The notes beneath the pieces are model-generated. The model saw nothing but the letters and a program-made list of their open reading frames with translations, ran no database searches and was not told the DNA's origin. A DNA stretch of 64,000 nucleotides from Bacillota bacterium (GTDB taxonomy: Bacteria; Bacillota; Clostridia; Acetivibrionales; JANLFN01): NCBI GenBank assembly GCA_023421675.1, contig JAEZTC010000013.1, forward strand, positions 558,001 through 622,000, written 5' to 3'. Each line of letters opens with the position of its first letter. The stretch's first letter is position 1. This document shows, piece after piece, positions 17,915-27,366 of this stretch. Made by a program: the position numbers and the translations under genes.

Positions 17915-18001
17915 GCTGAATTTACAAGCGCTAAACGCCGGAACATCTAGTTCTTGGAAAAAATATGACTATCAAAAATGTACATTATTGGGGGGAATAT
18001 T

Positions 18002-18601
18002 CTGTTAGCTTATATAAAAGGTGAACTTACTGTAAAGCACGGAGATTATGTAGTTGTTGAGAACAATGGAATAGGGTATAAGGTCTTTGTGCCATTGACT
18101 ACTACTGAGGCAATAGGACCAGTTAATGAAAAGGTTACGCTTTATACATATTTTTATGTCCGCGAAGATGCAATGAATCTGTACGGTTTCCTTACACAGG
18201 AAGAGTTAGGGATGTTTGAACTTCTTATAACTGTTTCAGGTGTTGGCCCTAAGGCTGCAATGGCTGTTATATCAGCTGTTTCTCCTTCTAAGTTTGGACT
18301 TGCCGTTATTACAGATGATGTGAAGTCACTTGTGAAGGCTCAGGGAATAGGTAACAAAATGGCTCAGAGAATAATACTCGAGCTCAAGGATAAGATAAAG
18401 AAGGAACAGCTTGCAGATATAGGAAAACCGGAAACTGTTGCTGTCGGAAAAGAAAATTCCAGAGTATCAGAAGCTGTAAGTGCCCTGATGGTACTTGGCT
18501 ATACAGCACTGGAAGCCAGCAAGGCTGTATCGGCTGTATATTCTGATGAAATGGATCTTGAATCAATAATAAAAGGTGCATTAAAGGGCCTTGCAAGATA
18601 G
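18002..18601 (+). CDS. ruvA: Holliday junction DNA helicase subunit RuvA, probable CTG start
   Basis: RuvA binds the four-way junction and recruits RuvB. No ATG, GTG or TTG fits the family's N-terminus (usually M-x-AYI-x-G). A CTG at 18002 gives (M)LAYIKGEL, and GGGGGG at 17990 lies 6 bp before it; the upstream in-frame ATG at 17978 is upstream of that ribosome site. From CTG the protein is 199 residues, the usual length. The helix-hairpin-helix pieces ISGVGPKAAMAV-like (about 70-85) and AQGIGNKMAQRI (about 107-118) are clear. It overlaps nothing and ruvB starts 19 bp after its stop. Confidence 0.92.
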   Translation: MLAYIKGELTVKHGDYVVVENNGIGYKVFVPLTTTEAIGPVNEKVTLYTYFYVREDAMNLYGFLTQEELGMFELLITVSGVGPKAAMAVISAVSPSKFGLAVITDDVKSLVKAQGIGNKMAQRIILELKDKIKKEQLADIGKPETVAVGKENSRVSEAVSALMVLGYTALEASKAVSAVYSDEMDLESIIKGALKGLAR

Positions 18602-18620
18602 CTTTTACGGGGGTTATTCA

Positions 18621-19616
18621 ATGGAAGAAAGACTGGTTGATTGTGAACTTAAAAATGAAGATGTTGATGAGGTCAGCTTAAGGCCTCGAAAGTTTAGTGA
18701 ATATGTTGGGCAGAGCAAGGTTAAAGAAAACCTTACTATTTTTATTGAAGCTGCCAAGCAGCGAAAGGAAGCACTTGACCACATTTTACTATACGGGCCT
18801 CCTGGGCTTGGAAAAACTACTTTAGCAGGGATAATAGCTTCAGAACTTGGCGTTAACATAAGGATTACGTCGGGTCCGGCTATAGAGAAGCCGGGTGATC
18901 TTGCCGCAATATTGACTAACCTTGGAAGCTATGATGTTTTATTTATAGATGAAATTCACAGGCTTAACAAGAATGTTGAGGAAATTCTATACCCAGCAAT
19001 GGAGGACTATGCTCTTGACATTATAATAGGCAAAGGCCCCAGTGCCCGTTCCATAAGGCTTGATTTACCCAAATTCACTCTTATAGGAGCGACAACAAGA
19101 GCCGGACTATTGACTTCACCACTGCGAGACAGGTTTGGAGTTATAAACAGGCTTGAAATGTATAGTTCGAAAGAGCTTGAGCAGATTGTAAAAAGGTCTG
19201 CAGGCATTTTAGGAGTAGGAATAGATGATAAAGGTGCACAGGAGATTGCCAGACGTTCAAGGGGAACGCCAAGAATAGCCAACAGGCTGCTTAAAAGGGT
19301 CAGGGACTTTGCACAGGTAAAATCAAACGGGTTTATAAACTATGACATATCTGTTGTTGGACTTAATGCGCTTGAGGTAGATGAAATAGGTCTTGATGGT
19401 GTGGATAAGAATATGCTTTCGTCTATAATACATAAATTCGGCGGAGGGCCTGTGGGACTTGACACACTTGCTGCTGCGATTGGTGAGGAAACCGAAACCA
19501 TTGAGGATGTTTATGAGCCTTACCTTATTCAGCTTGGATTTATTAACAAGACGCCCAGGGGAAGGGTTGCAACAAAGCTTGCTTACAAGCATTTAGGGGT
19601 AAATTATGAAGGTTAA
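18621..19616 (+). CDS. ruvB: Holliday junction ATP-dependent DNA helicase RuvB
   Basis: RuvB is the hexameric AAA+ motor of branch migration. The 331-residue protein has RPRKFSEYVGQ (about 19), Walker A GPPGLGKTTL (about 59), Walker B LFIDEIHRLN (about 107), sensor 1 GATTRAG (about 154), the arginine finger region SPLRDRFG (about 164) and a C-terminal winged helix (TPRGRVAT). The start at 18621 is chosen over 18591 because GGGGG precedes it and the family begins MEERLV-like. It follows ruvA closely. Confidence 0.97.
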   Translation: MEERLVDCELKNEDVDEVSLRPRKFSEYVGQSKVKENLTIFIEAAKQRKEALDHILLYGPPGLGKTTLAGIIASELGVNIRITSGPAIEKPGDLAAILTNLGSYDVLFIDEIHRLNKNVEEILYPAMEDYALDIIIGKGPSARSIRLDLPKFTLIGATTRAGLLTSPLRDRFGVINRLEMYSSKELEQIVKRSAGILGVGIDDKGAQEIARRSRGTPRIANRLLKRVRDFAQVKSNGFINYDISVVGLNALEVDEIGLDGVDKNMLSSIIHKFGGGPVGLDTLAAAIGEETETIEDVYEPYLIQLGFINKTPRGRVATKLAYKHLGVNYEG

Positions 19617-19726
19617 TTGATGGAACCTAAGAGTTAGAACTGAATTGTAGAATATATTTTATTCTCTTTTGTAAATAACTGTACTCTGTAGATTGTAAAC
19701 TGTAAACTATGAATACGGAGGTATTT

Positions 19727-20257
19727 ATGAAGCTTCTTATGCATATGTGCTGTGCTCCGTGCTCGGTATATCCTGTGGAAGTTTTGCAAAATGAAGGTTT
19801 TGATGTTGAAGGATTGTACTATAATCCTAACATTCACCCCATAGATGAATTTCAGAGACGTAAGGAAAATGTAGAAATATTTTCCCGTATTAAGAATATC
19901 CCTGTGACCTATTTTGACGACTTCATGCAAGACAAATGGGAAAGCTTTAAGGGCTTGGATTCTGACAGATGCAATATGTGTTATAGTATAAGGCTTGATA
20001 AGGCTGCCGCTTTTGCTGCTGAAAATAAATATGATGCTTTTACTACATCGCTTTTGGTGAGCCCATATCAAAAACATGAGCTGATAAAAGAGCTTGGAGA
20101 AAGGTTCTCGCAAAAATATGGCATAGACTTTTATTACAGGGATTTCAGACCGGGTTTCCGTCAAGGACAGCAGGGCGCGAGGGAAATGAGCCTTTACAGA
20201 CAGAAATTCTGCGGTTGCATAGTTTCTTTTAATGAGTCGAAGTATACTAAAAAATAA
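19727..20257 (+). CDS. queH: Epoxyqueuosine reductase QueH
   Basis: QueH makes the last step of queuosine synthesis in tRNA, reducing epoxyqueuosine; it replaces QueG in many anaerobes. The 176-residue protein has the DUF208 cysteine pattern: MCCAPC (about 7-10), CNMCYSIR (about 84-87) and CGC (about 163-165), which hold an iron-sulfur cluster and a second metal. ACGGAGG lies 8 bp before the ATG at 19727, so the longer frame from 19709 is rejected. It follows the ruv genes but has its own gap of about 110 bp. Confidence 0.92.
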   Translation: MKLLMHMCCAPCSVYPVEVLQNEGFDVEGLYYNPNIHPIDEFQRRKENVEIFSRIKNIPVTYFDDFMQDKWESFKGLDSDRCNMCYSIRLDKAAAFAAENKYDAFTTSLLVSPYQKHELIKELGERFSQKYGIDFYYRDFRPGFRQGQQGAREMSLYRQKFCGCIVSFNESKYTKK

Positions 20258-20448
20258 CTGTATTTTCATTATAGTTTTTTTCAAAGACTTTATTCACAAT
20301 TCTTCTTGTTTTATTTCAGAATCTTTTCCCAGCAATTACAGTTTTATTACAATTCACCTTTTAGCTTTTTTTATAGAGGAATGTCTTAAGTTTTTGTCGA
20401 AATATAAATTAGTATAAAAGCAAATGACAAAATTTAGGAGATGTTTTA

Positions 20449-22128
20449 ATGAAAAAGCTTGCTTCAATTGTATTATCATTAGTTATTGTTCTTTCTTTTG
20501 CAACCACTGTAAGTGCACAAAGTATTTCATTAAGTTATGATGGAAAAACATATAAATATACAGGGGCAACTTATAGCCTTAAGGTTAATGGAGAGGTTGT
20601 AAGCTCAGACGTTCCTGTTATTGTGATGAGCGGACGCTCAATGGTACCGGTCAGGGCTTTGTTTGAAAAGTTGGGCGGTACGGCTGCATGGAATAGCAGC
20701 ACACAAAAAATGACTGTTTCGTATAATGGTTATTCAATTGTACTTACATCAAACAGTAAAAATGCTGTCATTAACGGTAAAACCTATGATATGGGTGTTC
20801 CTGCAAAGAAAATCAACGAAAGACTCATGTTCCCGGCTGCAGCTTTAAAAAGCCAGCTGAATTTTAACATTACACTTTCAGGTACCGAAGGTGCTTTGCT
20901 TATAGATACTTTCGGAAGCCTCAAAAATATCAGCTTATCCAATTCAGGCGGTACCGACATTGTTGCAATTTCAGCTGAAAGATACAAAGAATATAATATT
21001 ACAAGGCTTACCGACACCAATAGGCTGGTTATAGATTTATATAATATAAAAGCACCTGAAAAGGAAGTAAAAATTAATGAAAAAGGAAGCTTTGTAAATG
21101 CTATAAGGTACAGGGCCTTTAATAGCAGTACTGCACGGGTTGTACTTGATATGAACGGGCAGCAGCCTTACACTGTCGAAGAAAAGGATGGTCAACTTGT
21201 TGTTGTAATACAGGCACCAACGTATAGAAATATTGATTATAGTAATAATGGTGACAGGACAGGGTTCCTTCTTGATGATGCAGTACTCACCGATGGAATG
21301 TCAGTTAATACACAAAAGTATTATACAGGGAATTATGATGAAACAGGAAAGAAATATACAATGACATTTGATTCAAGCAGTGCGGATATTGGTACTGGGA
21401 TTATGAATATAAATGATACATATCTTAACTCGGTTGAAATTACAAATGATCCGATTACAAATAAAACAAGCATGACCTTTAATGCAAAGACAAAGCTGTT
21501 TTACGAGGTTGTAACAAGAAATGATGCTGGAAATACTGCAATTACATTTCTAAAACCGGCAGCAGATAATGAAAAACTGGTTGTAATTGACCCTGGACAC
21601 GGCGGATTTGAATCCGGAGCTGTTTCAGGAAGTATTCTGGAAAAGAATCTGAACCTTGATATCTCATTAAAACTAAACTCAATTTTAAAGAAGAATGGTG
21701 TAAAGACATATATAATCAGGGAAGATGACAGCTATGTCGGGATAGCAGAAAGGGCATTTATAGCAAATGATCTTAATGCAACACTTTTCCTCTGTGTACA
21801 TAATAATTCAACAGGCAGTTCAACATCAAACGGAACAATGACCTTGTACTATCCTGACCCCAGGCCGGGATGGTCGCTTACTGGACAGCAATTTGCAAAT
21901 ATTATACAGGGGAAACTTATTTCATCTCTTAAAACAAAGAATTTGAGCATTATTAAAAGGCCTGATCTTGGTGTCCTAAGACTTACAACAATGCCTGCAG
22001 CCTTAGCTGAAGTTGCTTTCATGTCAAACAAGACGGATAGAAACAACCTGCTTTCAGATGCCTTCCGGCAAAAAGCAGCACAAGCATTAGCTGATGCTGT
22101 TATGGATGCTTTAAAAAAGGCTAAATAA
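20449..22128 (+). CDS. Secreted N-acetylmuramoyl-L-alanine amidase (Amidase_3) with AMIN and copper-amine-oxidase-N domains
   Basis: A signal peptide (1-23, ending VSAQS) leads to a copper-amine-oxidase-N-like domain (about 35-150: VPVIVMSGRSMVPVRALFEK), then an AMIN domain (about 165-265), a linker domain and a C-terminal Amidase_3 (about 377-555). The zinc site is visible as VIDPGHGG (His), E in IAERA, His in CVHNN, and the catalytic Glu in EVAFMSN. It should cut the bond between muramic acid and L-Ala in the wall. AGGAG precedes the ATG and a terminator follows. Confidence 0.93.
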   Translation: MKKLASIVLSLVIVLSFATTVSAQSISLSYDGKTYKYTGATYSLKVNGEVVSSDVPVIVMSGRSMVPVRALFEKLGGTAAWNSSTQKMTVSYNGYSIVLTSNSKNAVINGKTYDMGVPAKKINERLMFPAAALKSQLNFNITLSGTEGALLIDTFGSLKNISLSNSGGTDIVAISAERYKEYNITRLTDTNRLVIDLYNIKAPEKEVKINEKGSFVNAIRYRAFNSSTARVVLDMNGQQPYTVEEKDGQLVVVIQAPTYRNIDYSNNGDRTGFLLDDAVLTDGMSVNTQKYYTGNYDETGKKYTMTFDSSSADIGTGIMNINDTYLNSVEITNDPITNKTSMTFNAKTKLFYEVVTRNDAGNTAITFLKPAADNEKLVVIDPGHGGFESGAVSGSILEKNLNLDISLKLNSILKKNGVKTYIIREDDSYVGIAERAFIANDLNATLFLCVHNNSTGSSTSNGTMTLYYPDPRPGWSLTGQQFANIIQGKLISSLKTKNLSIIKRPDLGVLRLTTMPAALAEVAFMSNKTDRNNLLSDAFRQKAAQALADAVMDALKKAK

Positions 22129-22153
22129 AATTTAATCAATAAATAGTTCATTA

Positions 22154-22186
22154 AACACAGCTGTTTTAAATGGCTGTGTTTTTTGT
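22154..22186 (+). terminator. Intrinsic terminator after the amidase gene
   Basis: AACACAGC (22154-22161) pairs with GCTGTGTT (22173-22180), followed by TTTTTG and more T. Confidence 0.9.
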
Positions 22187-22284
22187 TTTGATAATATTTA
22201 ACCTGTAAGGTCTGCTAAGGGAAATACTAAATAAGCCGCTGATTGTCCATAATCTTAGTAAAGTGATGTTATGGAGGGATAAGT

Positions 22285-23346
22285 ATGAGAAAAATAGCGG
22301 CTTTAGTGACAATAATTATATACATTTTTATGTTAAGCTCATGTACTTCAAATGGAGAGAATACAACAGGTTATTCTGATAAAGCTACAAAGAAAACAGA
22401 CACAACCTCAACTTCAAAAAATAGTACTGTACTAAATAAAACTACCAACGAAAAGCAGGAAACGGAAAAGACAGAAGAGGCAAAAATGCCTGTTACGCTT
22501 TACTATCAGGATAAAGGCGGCTTCGTGGTCCCTGTCACATTTAAAATTCCCAAAACTTTAAGCATTGCAAGGACTGTTGTTGGAGAACTTACTGACAATG
22601 AGAAAAGCAGGGACAAGCTTTCGGAGTTTGGTCTTATTCCGGTTCTTCCTCAAGGAACTGTACTTAAAAGTATAAATATAGAAGCAGGTACAGCTATGGT
22701 CGATTTTAATTTAAAATTTACTGAAGCTAAAAATGCGACTGCTGAAAGAAATGCAGTAGTCTCTCTGGTTTATTCTTTAACTGAACTTAAGACTATTAAA
22801 AATATAAATATACTTATTGAAGGTAAGCAGTATGGAAAATTAAAATATGGAACCGATATATCAGGACTCCTTGACAGAACGAACATTTTAATAAATTCTG
22901 GCACAGCTAATGTAGAAAGAGGTATGGCCAAATATGACGCATTTATTTATAGAATTGAGTCAGACAAAATTTACTACTTGATTCCTGTTTCTAAGGAATT
23001 GGATGAAATGGATATTAAAAGTAAGCTTTCTGCTGCAGTTGAGTTTATGAGCAAAAAATTCTATGAAGGAGGGTTATTTACAGAAATCCCCACTGGGACA
23101 AGAATAATAGGCTGTTTACTCAAGGATGGTGTACTTACTGTTAATGTAAATGATGCAATCAAATCCTATGGAGGTGGTAATTCAAGGGAGGCCGGATTGA
23201 TTGATCAGGTTCTGTATTGTTTAAAACAGATAGAAGGAGTAAAAAGTGTAAAAATCCTTATTGACGGTAAGCAAGCTACCCTTCCTGAAGGGACAGAAAT
23301 AAGCAGTATGGCTTTACCCCAATATATTAATGAAATTAATAATTAA
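22285..23346 (+). CDS. Lipoprotein with two GerMN domains
   Basis: The signal ends in lipobox MLSSC (Cys about 20). A Thr/Lys/Glu linker (about 24-65) precedes two GerMN domains (about 70-195 and 215-345). Each has the pattern of an early strand with LYYQD/FIYRI, a middle GTxxxS/GTRI turn and a late TVNVN/MVDFN strand, ending with IDGKQ/IEGKQ. In Bacillus, GerM contributes to sporulation engulfment and germination. It lies just upstream of rph, as GerM-like genes do in many Firmicutes, but a 90-bp gap separates them. Confidence 0.88.
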   Translation: MRKIAALVTIIIYIFMLSSCTSNGENTTGYSDKATKKTDTTSTSKNSTVLNKTTNEKQETEKTEEAKMPVTLYYQDKGGFVVPVTFKIPKTLSIARTVVGELTDNEKSRDKLSEFGLIPVLPQGTVLKSINIEAGTAMVDFNLKFTEAKNATAERNAVVSLVYSLTELKTIKNINILIEGKQYGKLKYGTDISGLLDRTNILINSGTANVERGMAKYDAFIYRIESDKIYYLIPVSKELDEMDIKSKLSAAVEFMSKKFYEGGLFTEIPTGTRIIGCLLKDGVLTVNVNDAIKSYGGGNSREAGLIDQVLYCLKQIEGVKSVKILIDGKQATLPEGTEISSMALPQYINEINN

Positions 23347-23438
23347 TATGTAAATTTTAGTCGTATGAATTGATTGTACATGGTAAAATATATTTTAAGA
23401 TTTATATTTTAAACTACAGTTGAGGGGAAGATAATCAA

Positions 23439-24227
23439 TTGAGAATTGATAACAGAAGCAATTCACAGCTAAGACCTGTTAAAATTACCAGAAACTATAT
23501 CAAACATGCCGAAGGTTCAGTATTAATAGAAGTTGGAAATACCAAGGTAATATGCACAGCTTCGGTTGATGAAAAGGTTCCTCCTTTTAAGAAGGGATTG
23601 GGAGAAGGCTGGGTAACAGCTGAATATTCGATGCTTCCGAGGGCTACCGGTACCAGGAATTCGAGAGATATTAGCAAGCTTAAACTAAATGGCCGAAGTC
23701 AGGAAATACAAAGACTTATTGGCAGATCATTAAGGTCTGTAGTTAATTTTAGTCTGCTTGGAGAAAGGTCAATTATTATAGACTGCGATGTTATACAAGC
23801 AGACGGCGGAACAAGAACAGCCTCAATAACCGGTGGTTTTGTTGCACTTGTAGATGCATGTAAAAAGCTTGTAGACAATGGTTTAATTGATAAGATTCCA
23901 ATTACTGATTTTGTTGCAGCAACCAGCGTTGGACTTGTTAACGGTGAAGAAATGCTGGATTTGTGTTATGAAGAGGATTCCAATGCTATTGTAGACATGA
24001 ATGTTATTATGGCGGGCAATGGGGAGTTTATTGAAATACAGGCAACCGGCGAGCAATCACCTTTTAGCAGAAAGCAGTTTGATAAGTTGCTTTCATTTGC
24101 CGAAAATGGTATCGATAATCTTATAAGCATACAGAAAGAAGCTTTAGGGGATGTACAGAATGAGGTTGGGAGAGTAACTAGAGATGAGAAAATTTATAGT
24201 GGCGACCAAGAACAAGGGAAAGCTTAA
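23439..24227 (+). CDS. rph: Ribonuclease PH
   Basis: RNase PH trims tRNA 3' ends by phosphorolysis. The 262-residue protein has EVGNTKVICTASV (about 29), GEGWVTAEYSMLPRAT (about 56) with the phosphate-binding arginine region, SLRSVV and DCDVIQADGGTRTASI (about 113). The start is a TTG at 23439 with GAGGGGAAG 9 bp upstream; MRIDNRSNSQLRPV is the normal N-terminus. The gene's end overlaps rdgB by 44 bp, an unusually long overlap: the C-terminus runs past the usual end by a short tail (RVTRDEKIYSGDQEQGKA). Confidence 0.96.
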   Translation: MRIDNRSNSQLRPVKITRNYIKHAEGSVLIEVGNTKVICTASVDEKVPPFKKGLGEGWVTAEYSMLPRATGTRNSRDISKLKLNGRSQEIQRLIGRSLRSVVNFSLLGERSIIIDCDVIQADGGTRTASITGGFVALVDACKKLVDNGLIDKIPITDFVAATSVGLVNGEEMLDLCYEEDSNAIVDMNVIMAGNGEFIEIQATGEQSPFSRKQFDKLLSFAENGIDNLISIQKEALGDVQNEVGRVTRDEKIYSGDQEQGKA

Positions 24228-24795
24228 AGAAATAGAAGAGATACTTACAGGACTTCCACTTCAGGTGATTTCCATGGAAGAAGCAGGAGTTTCCGATGAA
24301 ATTGACGAAACAGGAAGTACTTTTGAAGAAAATGCAATGATTAAGGCAAAAGCAGTATTTGATAAAACCAAGGAAATGGTTATGGCCGATGATTCGGGGC
24401 TTGAGGTTGATTTTCTTAATGGTGCACCGGGTATTTATTCTGCAAGGTTTGCTGGAGAAGGGGCAACTGATTCTGACAAAAACACCAAGCTGTTGAATAT
24501 GCTGGCCGATATACCTTTTGAAAAACGTTCTGCAAGATTTGTATGTGCTATAGCAGTTGTACTTCCAAATGGTGAAACCTATACTGTCAGAGGGACCTGC
24601 GAGGGTTTTATAGGTTATGCACCTGAAGGCGGTAATGGTTTTGGATATGATCCGCTGTTTTACATGCCTGAGTTTGGAATGACAACGGCCCAAATGGAAC
24701 CAGAGGATAAACATAAGATAAGCCACAGGGGAAGGGCCCTGAGACTTATGGTGGAAGAACTCAGAAAGAGAAATATTCAGGGGATTGCAGAATGA
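24184..24795 (+). CDS. rdgB: XTP/dITP pyrophosphatase (RdgB/HAM1 family)
   Basis: This enzyme removes non-canonical purine triphosphates (XTP, ITP, dITP). The 203-residue protein begins KFIVATKNKGKLKEI (substrate-binding T/S-x-N-x-x-K), and has the catalytic ADDSGLEVD (about 68-76) and GFGYDPLF (about 154-161), and ends SHRGRA. It is coupled to rph by a 44-bp overlap and to the next phosphoesterase by ATGA, giving a three-gene operon often seen in Clostridia. Confidence 0.96.
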   Translation: MRKFIVATKNKGKLKEIEEILTGLPLQVISMEEAGVSDEIDETGSTFEENAMIKAKAVFDKTKEMVMADDSGLEVDFLNGAPGIYSARFAGEGATDSDKNTKLLNMLADIPFEKRSARFVCAIAVVLPNGETYTVRGTCEGFIGYAPEGGNGFGYDPLFYMPEFGMTTAQMEPEDKHKISHRGRALRLMVEELRKRNIQGIAE

Positions 24796-25277
24796 AGATT
24801 CTCGTTTTAAGTGATACTCATGGCAGTATTGAGAGAGCGGAAGAGGTTATCCGGCAAAACAGAAAGTCTGATTTGATAATACATCTTGGCGATAACATAA
24901 GGGACGCAGATGATTTGTCTTATATATTCCCTGAGATTCTGATGGAAAGTGTAAGGGGAAACTGTGACTTTGTTGCGCCTGAAACACCTTCAGAAAAGCT
25001 GCTTGAGTATATGGGTGTAAGAATATTCATAACGCATGGGAATGCTTACTCTGTAAAAAACGGGTATTCAAGGCTTATACATAAAGCTGAACTTGTAGGT
25101 GCGGATTTGGTGCTGTTCGGACATACGCACATTGCTGAAACCTTTGCGAATGGAAAAGCTATTTTTCTTAATCCGGGAAGTTTAAGCGAACCCAGAAGCG
25201 GACGTAAACCATCTTATGCAGTTATAGAGCTTATGGAAGGAAAGACGCCGGATACCAGGATTGTTTATATTGATTAA
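24792..25277 (+). CDS. YfcE/MJ0936-type metallophosphoesterase
   Basis: The 161-residue protein has the small calcineurin-like phosphoesterase core: SDTHG (about 7-11), LGDNIRDAD (about 32), RGNCD (about 56-60), THGN (about 78-81) and FGHTHI (about 106-111). These place two metal ions. YfcE-type enzymes cleave phosphodiesters; the natural substrate is generally unknown. It overlaps rdgB by 4 bp. A terminator follows 75 bp later. Confidence 0.92.
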   Translation: MKILVLSDTHGSIERAEEVIRQNRKSDLIIHLGDNIRDADDLSYIFPEILMESVRGNCDFVAPETPSEKLLEYMGVRIFITHGNAYSVKNGYSRLIHKAELVGADLVLFGHTHIAETFANGKAIFLNPGSLSEPRSGRKPSYAVIELMEGKTPDTRIVYID

Positions 25278-25351
25278 CAGTGCTATAAGAAAATGCAGGA
25301 GTGTTTTGTGTCGCAATAATATGCCTGATATTTTGTAAATAGCTTCTTGGG

Positions 25352-25385
25352 AAACCTTGTAACTAAACAGTTATGGGGTTTTTTA
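25352..25385 (+). terminator. Intrinsic terminator after the rph operon
   Basis: AAACCTTGTAACT pairs with AGTTATGGGGTTT around AAAC with one or two mismatches and is followed by a run of T. Confidence 0.8.
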
Positions 25386-25499
25386 TTTATTATAATTGAT
25401 TTTTTGGGATATGATGGTAAAATGTTTGAGGGACAATATATTTAAAAGTCTGTATAGTAGATTGCTAATTTTTTATTAATGACTGAAGGGATTGTTTAG

Positions 25500-26009
25500 A
25501 TGAAAAAGATTTTGGCTTTTTTATTAATTAGTATAATATTAGTTGCTTGCTCATCTAATAATTTAAATCAAACGGCTATTAAAGGCAGCACATTAACTTC
25601 TAAAATTACCGAAAGGTCTTCTACTTGGCAAAAGAGAGAAATACAAATTGAAGATACTGGACTTTCCCTTATGATACCAAATGCATGGAATACTAAAAGA
25701 TATAAAATATATTTAGAAAGTAATGCAATAAATATTGATTATATAGAAGAAGGGAAAAACATACCTTTCTTTTATATAATAGCATATGGTAAAAAGGATG
25801 AGGATGTGCCAAAGGTTGGCGCTTATAATGCTGCATTTACAGTAGATGACTGGGGGTTTATTGCTTCTTATGCTCACGGTTCAGTAATCTTAGATGCTCC
25901 AGTTGATTATAATAATATGGCTAAGGATGTTTATGAAATTGTATCAAGTCTCAAAATTACAGATAAATCAAAGTTTGAAAAATGGTATAAGGGGTATTCT
26001 TGGAAATGA
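25500..26009 (+). CDS. Hypothetical lipoprotein
   Basis: A short lipoprotein signal ends at LVAC (Cys 17). The remaining 150 residues are a mixed alpha/beta domain with WQKREIQIEDTGLSLMIPNAW at its start (given in part) and an end rich in Lys and Trp (KWYKGYSWK). This layout is common in secreted PsbP- or DUF4367-like single-domain lipoproteins, but I cannot name the family. AAGGGA precedes the ATG. The next gene begins 160 bp on. Confidence 0.7.
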   Translation: MKKILAFLLISIILVACSSNNLNQTAIKGSTLTSKITERSSTWQKREIQIEDTGLSLMIPNAWNTKRYKIYLESNAINIDYIEEGKNIPFFYIIAYGKKDEDVPKVGAYNAAFTVDDWGFIASYAHGSVILDAPVDYNNMAKDVYEIVSSLKITDKSKFEKWYKGYSWK

Positions 26010-26167
26010 AGTTGCATTTAATTATACAAATAAGAAAAACTACGTTCTATCATCAGGTCTTATTGTTCACAAATAAACAAAAGAAGCGAGTTTTATTAAT
26101 ATTGATAGTAAAGTTTTGTGAAAATATTCATTAATATCAAATATGCTAAAAAATAGGAGTATACTTT

Positions 26168-27205
26168 ATGGATTTAATTAAGCCTAAAAAATTAAAAGCC
26201 GGTGATACTGTTGCAACAGTTAGTTTATCATGGGGTGGCGCCGGTGATGCTGATATATTATGGCGATATAATCTTGGTAAGAAAAGGCTTCAGGAAGAGT
26301 TCGGCCTAAATGTTGTAGAAATGCCGAATACTCTGAAGGGTTCGGATTATTTATATAATCATCCCGAGAAAAGGGCGGAAGATTTGATGCAAGCTTTTGA
26401 GGATACCACTATAAAAGCTGTATTTTCATGTATAGGCGGCAATGAAAGTGTCAGGTTACTTCCTTTTATAGATTTTGATGTTATCAGAAAAAACCCTAAA
26501 ATACTTATTGGCTATTCGGATACTACCATTGCACATATGATGTGCCTTAAATCAGGCGTGTCTAGTTTTTATGGAGCCTCATTGCTGGGCGAAATAGCAG
26601 AGAATGTTGAAATATTTGAATACACCAAGTACTGGATAAAAAAAGTTCTTTTTAATAATGAAGTGATTGGCAAAATTGAGCCTTCGCCTGTTTGGACAAG
26701 TGAGTTTTTACCATGGGATGAAAAGAAAAAGACAACCAGGAAAACAATGCAGGCTAACACCGGGTATGAGATTTTGCAGGGTAGAGGTGTTGTTAAAGGA
26801 AAATTAATTGGAGGCTGTATTGAAGTACTCGAGATGATAAAGGGTACTAACGTATGGCCAGCGATAGATATATGGAATAACGCAATATTATTCTTTGAAA
26901 CTTCAGAAGAAAAACCAACACCGACAAATTTGGAATACTGGCTTAGAAACTACGGTTCTCAGGGTATACTTCAAAGGGTAAATGGAATTATCTTTGGAAA
27001 GCCTTATGGTAACCTTTATTATGAAGAGTACAAACAGGTTATTCAAAAAGTAATCGGAGACGAATTGAAGTTACATAACTTGCCGATACTGTACAACGCG
27101 AGTTTCGGACATACATTACCAATGATGGTGCTTCCTTATGGTATAATGGCTGAAATAAATTGTGAAAAAGCTGAATTTTCTATTGTTGAAGCAGCCGTTC
27201 TATAG
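26168..27205 (+). CDS. S66-family serine peptidase (LD-carboxypeptidase/MccF type)
   Basis: The 345-residue protein has S66 hallmarks: FSCIGGNES (about 81), the nucleophile Ser in IGYSDTT (about 118), the Glu in FFETSEE (about 242) and the His in ASFGHTLPM (about 314), which form a Ser-Glu-His triad. LdcA members trim muropeptides in recycling; MccF members cut the peptide antibiotic microcin C7. The long insert near residues 165-205 (WTSEFLPWDEKKK) favours the MccF branch, but the substrate is not certain. AATAGGAG precedes the ATG. Confidence 0.9.
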   Translation: MDLIKPKKLKAGDTVATVSLSWGGAGDADILWRYNLGKKRLQEEFGLNVVEMPNTLKGSDYLYNHPEKRAEDLMQAFEDTTIKAVFSCIGGNESVRLLPFIDFDVIRKNPKILIGYSDTTIAHMMCLKSGVSSFYGASLLGEIAENVEIFEYTKYWIKKVLFNNEVIGKIEPSPVWTSEFLPWDEKKKTTRKTMQANTGYEILQGRGVVKGKLIGGCIEVLEMIKGTNVWPAIDIWNNAILFFETSEEKPTPTNLEYWLRNYGSQGILQRVNGIIFGKPYGNLYYEEYKQVIQKVIGDELKLHNLPILYNASFGHTLPMMVLPYGIMAEINCEKAEFSIVEAAVL

Positions 27206-27366
27206 TAAATACATTAGGCTGACTATTACATTAGTTTTTTTATGGTAAAAAAATAACTCTTAATGTATATTGTTGCTCTATTTAATGTTTTTGCTTTTTT
27301 TTATAAAATACTCATGATAGTATATTTTTAAAGCAAATGTTTGTAAAAATACAGGGGGAGTTTTTT

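Noticed and set aside
17941..17953. GAACATCTAGTTC as a second LexA box before ruvA
   Set aside because: The spacer is 5 bp instead of 4, which breaks the half-site geometry.
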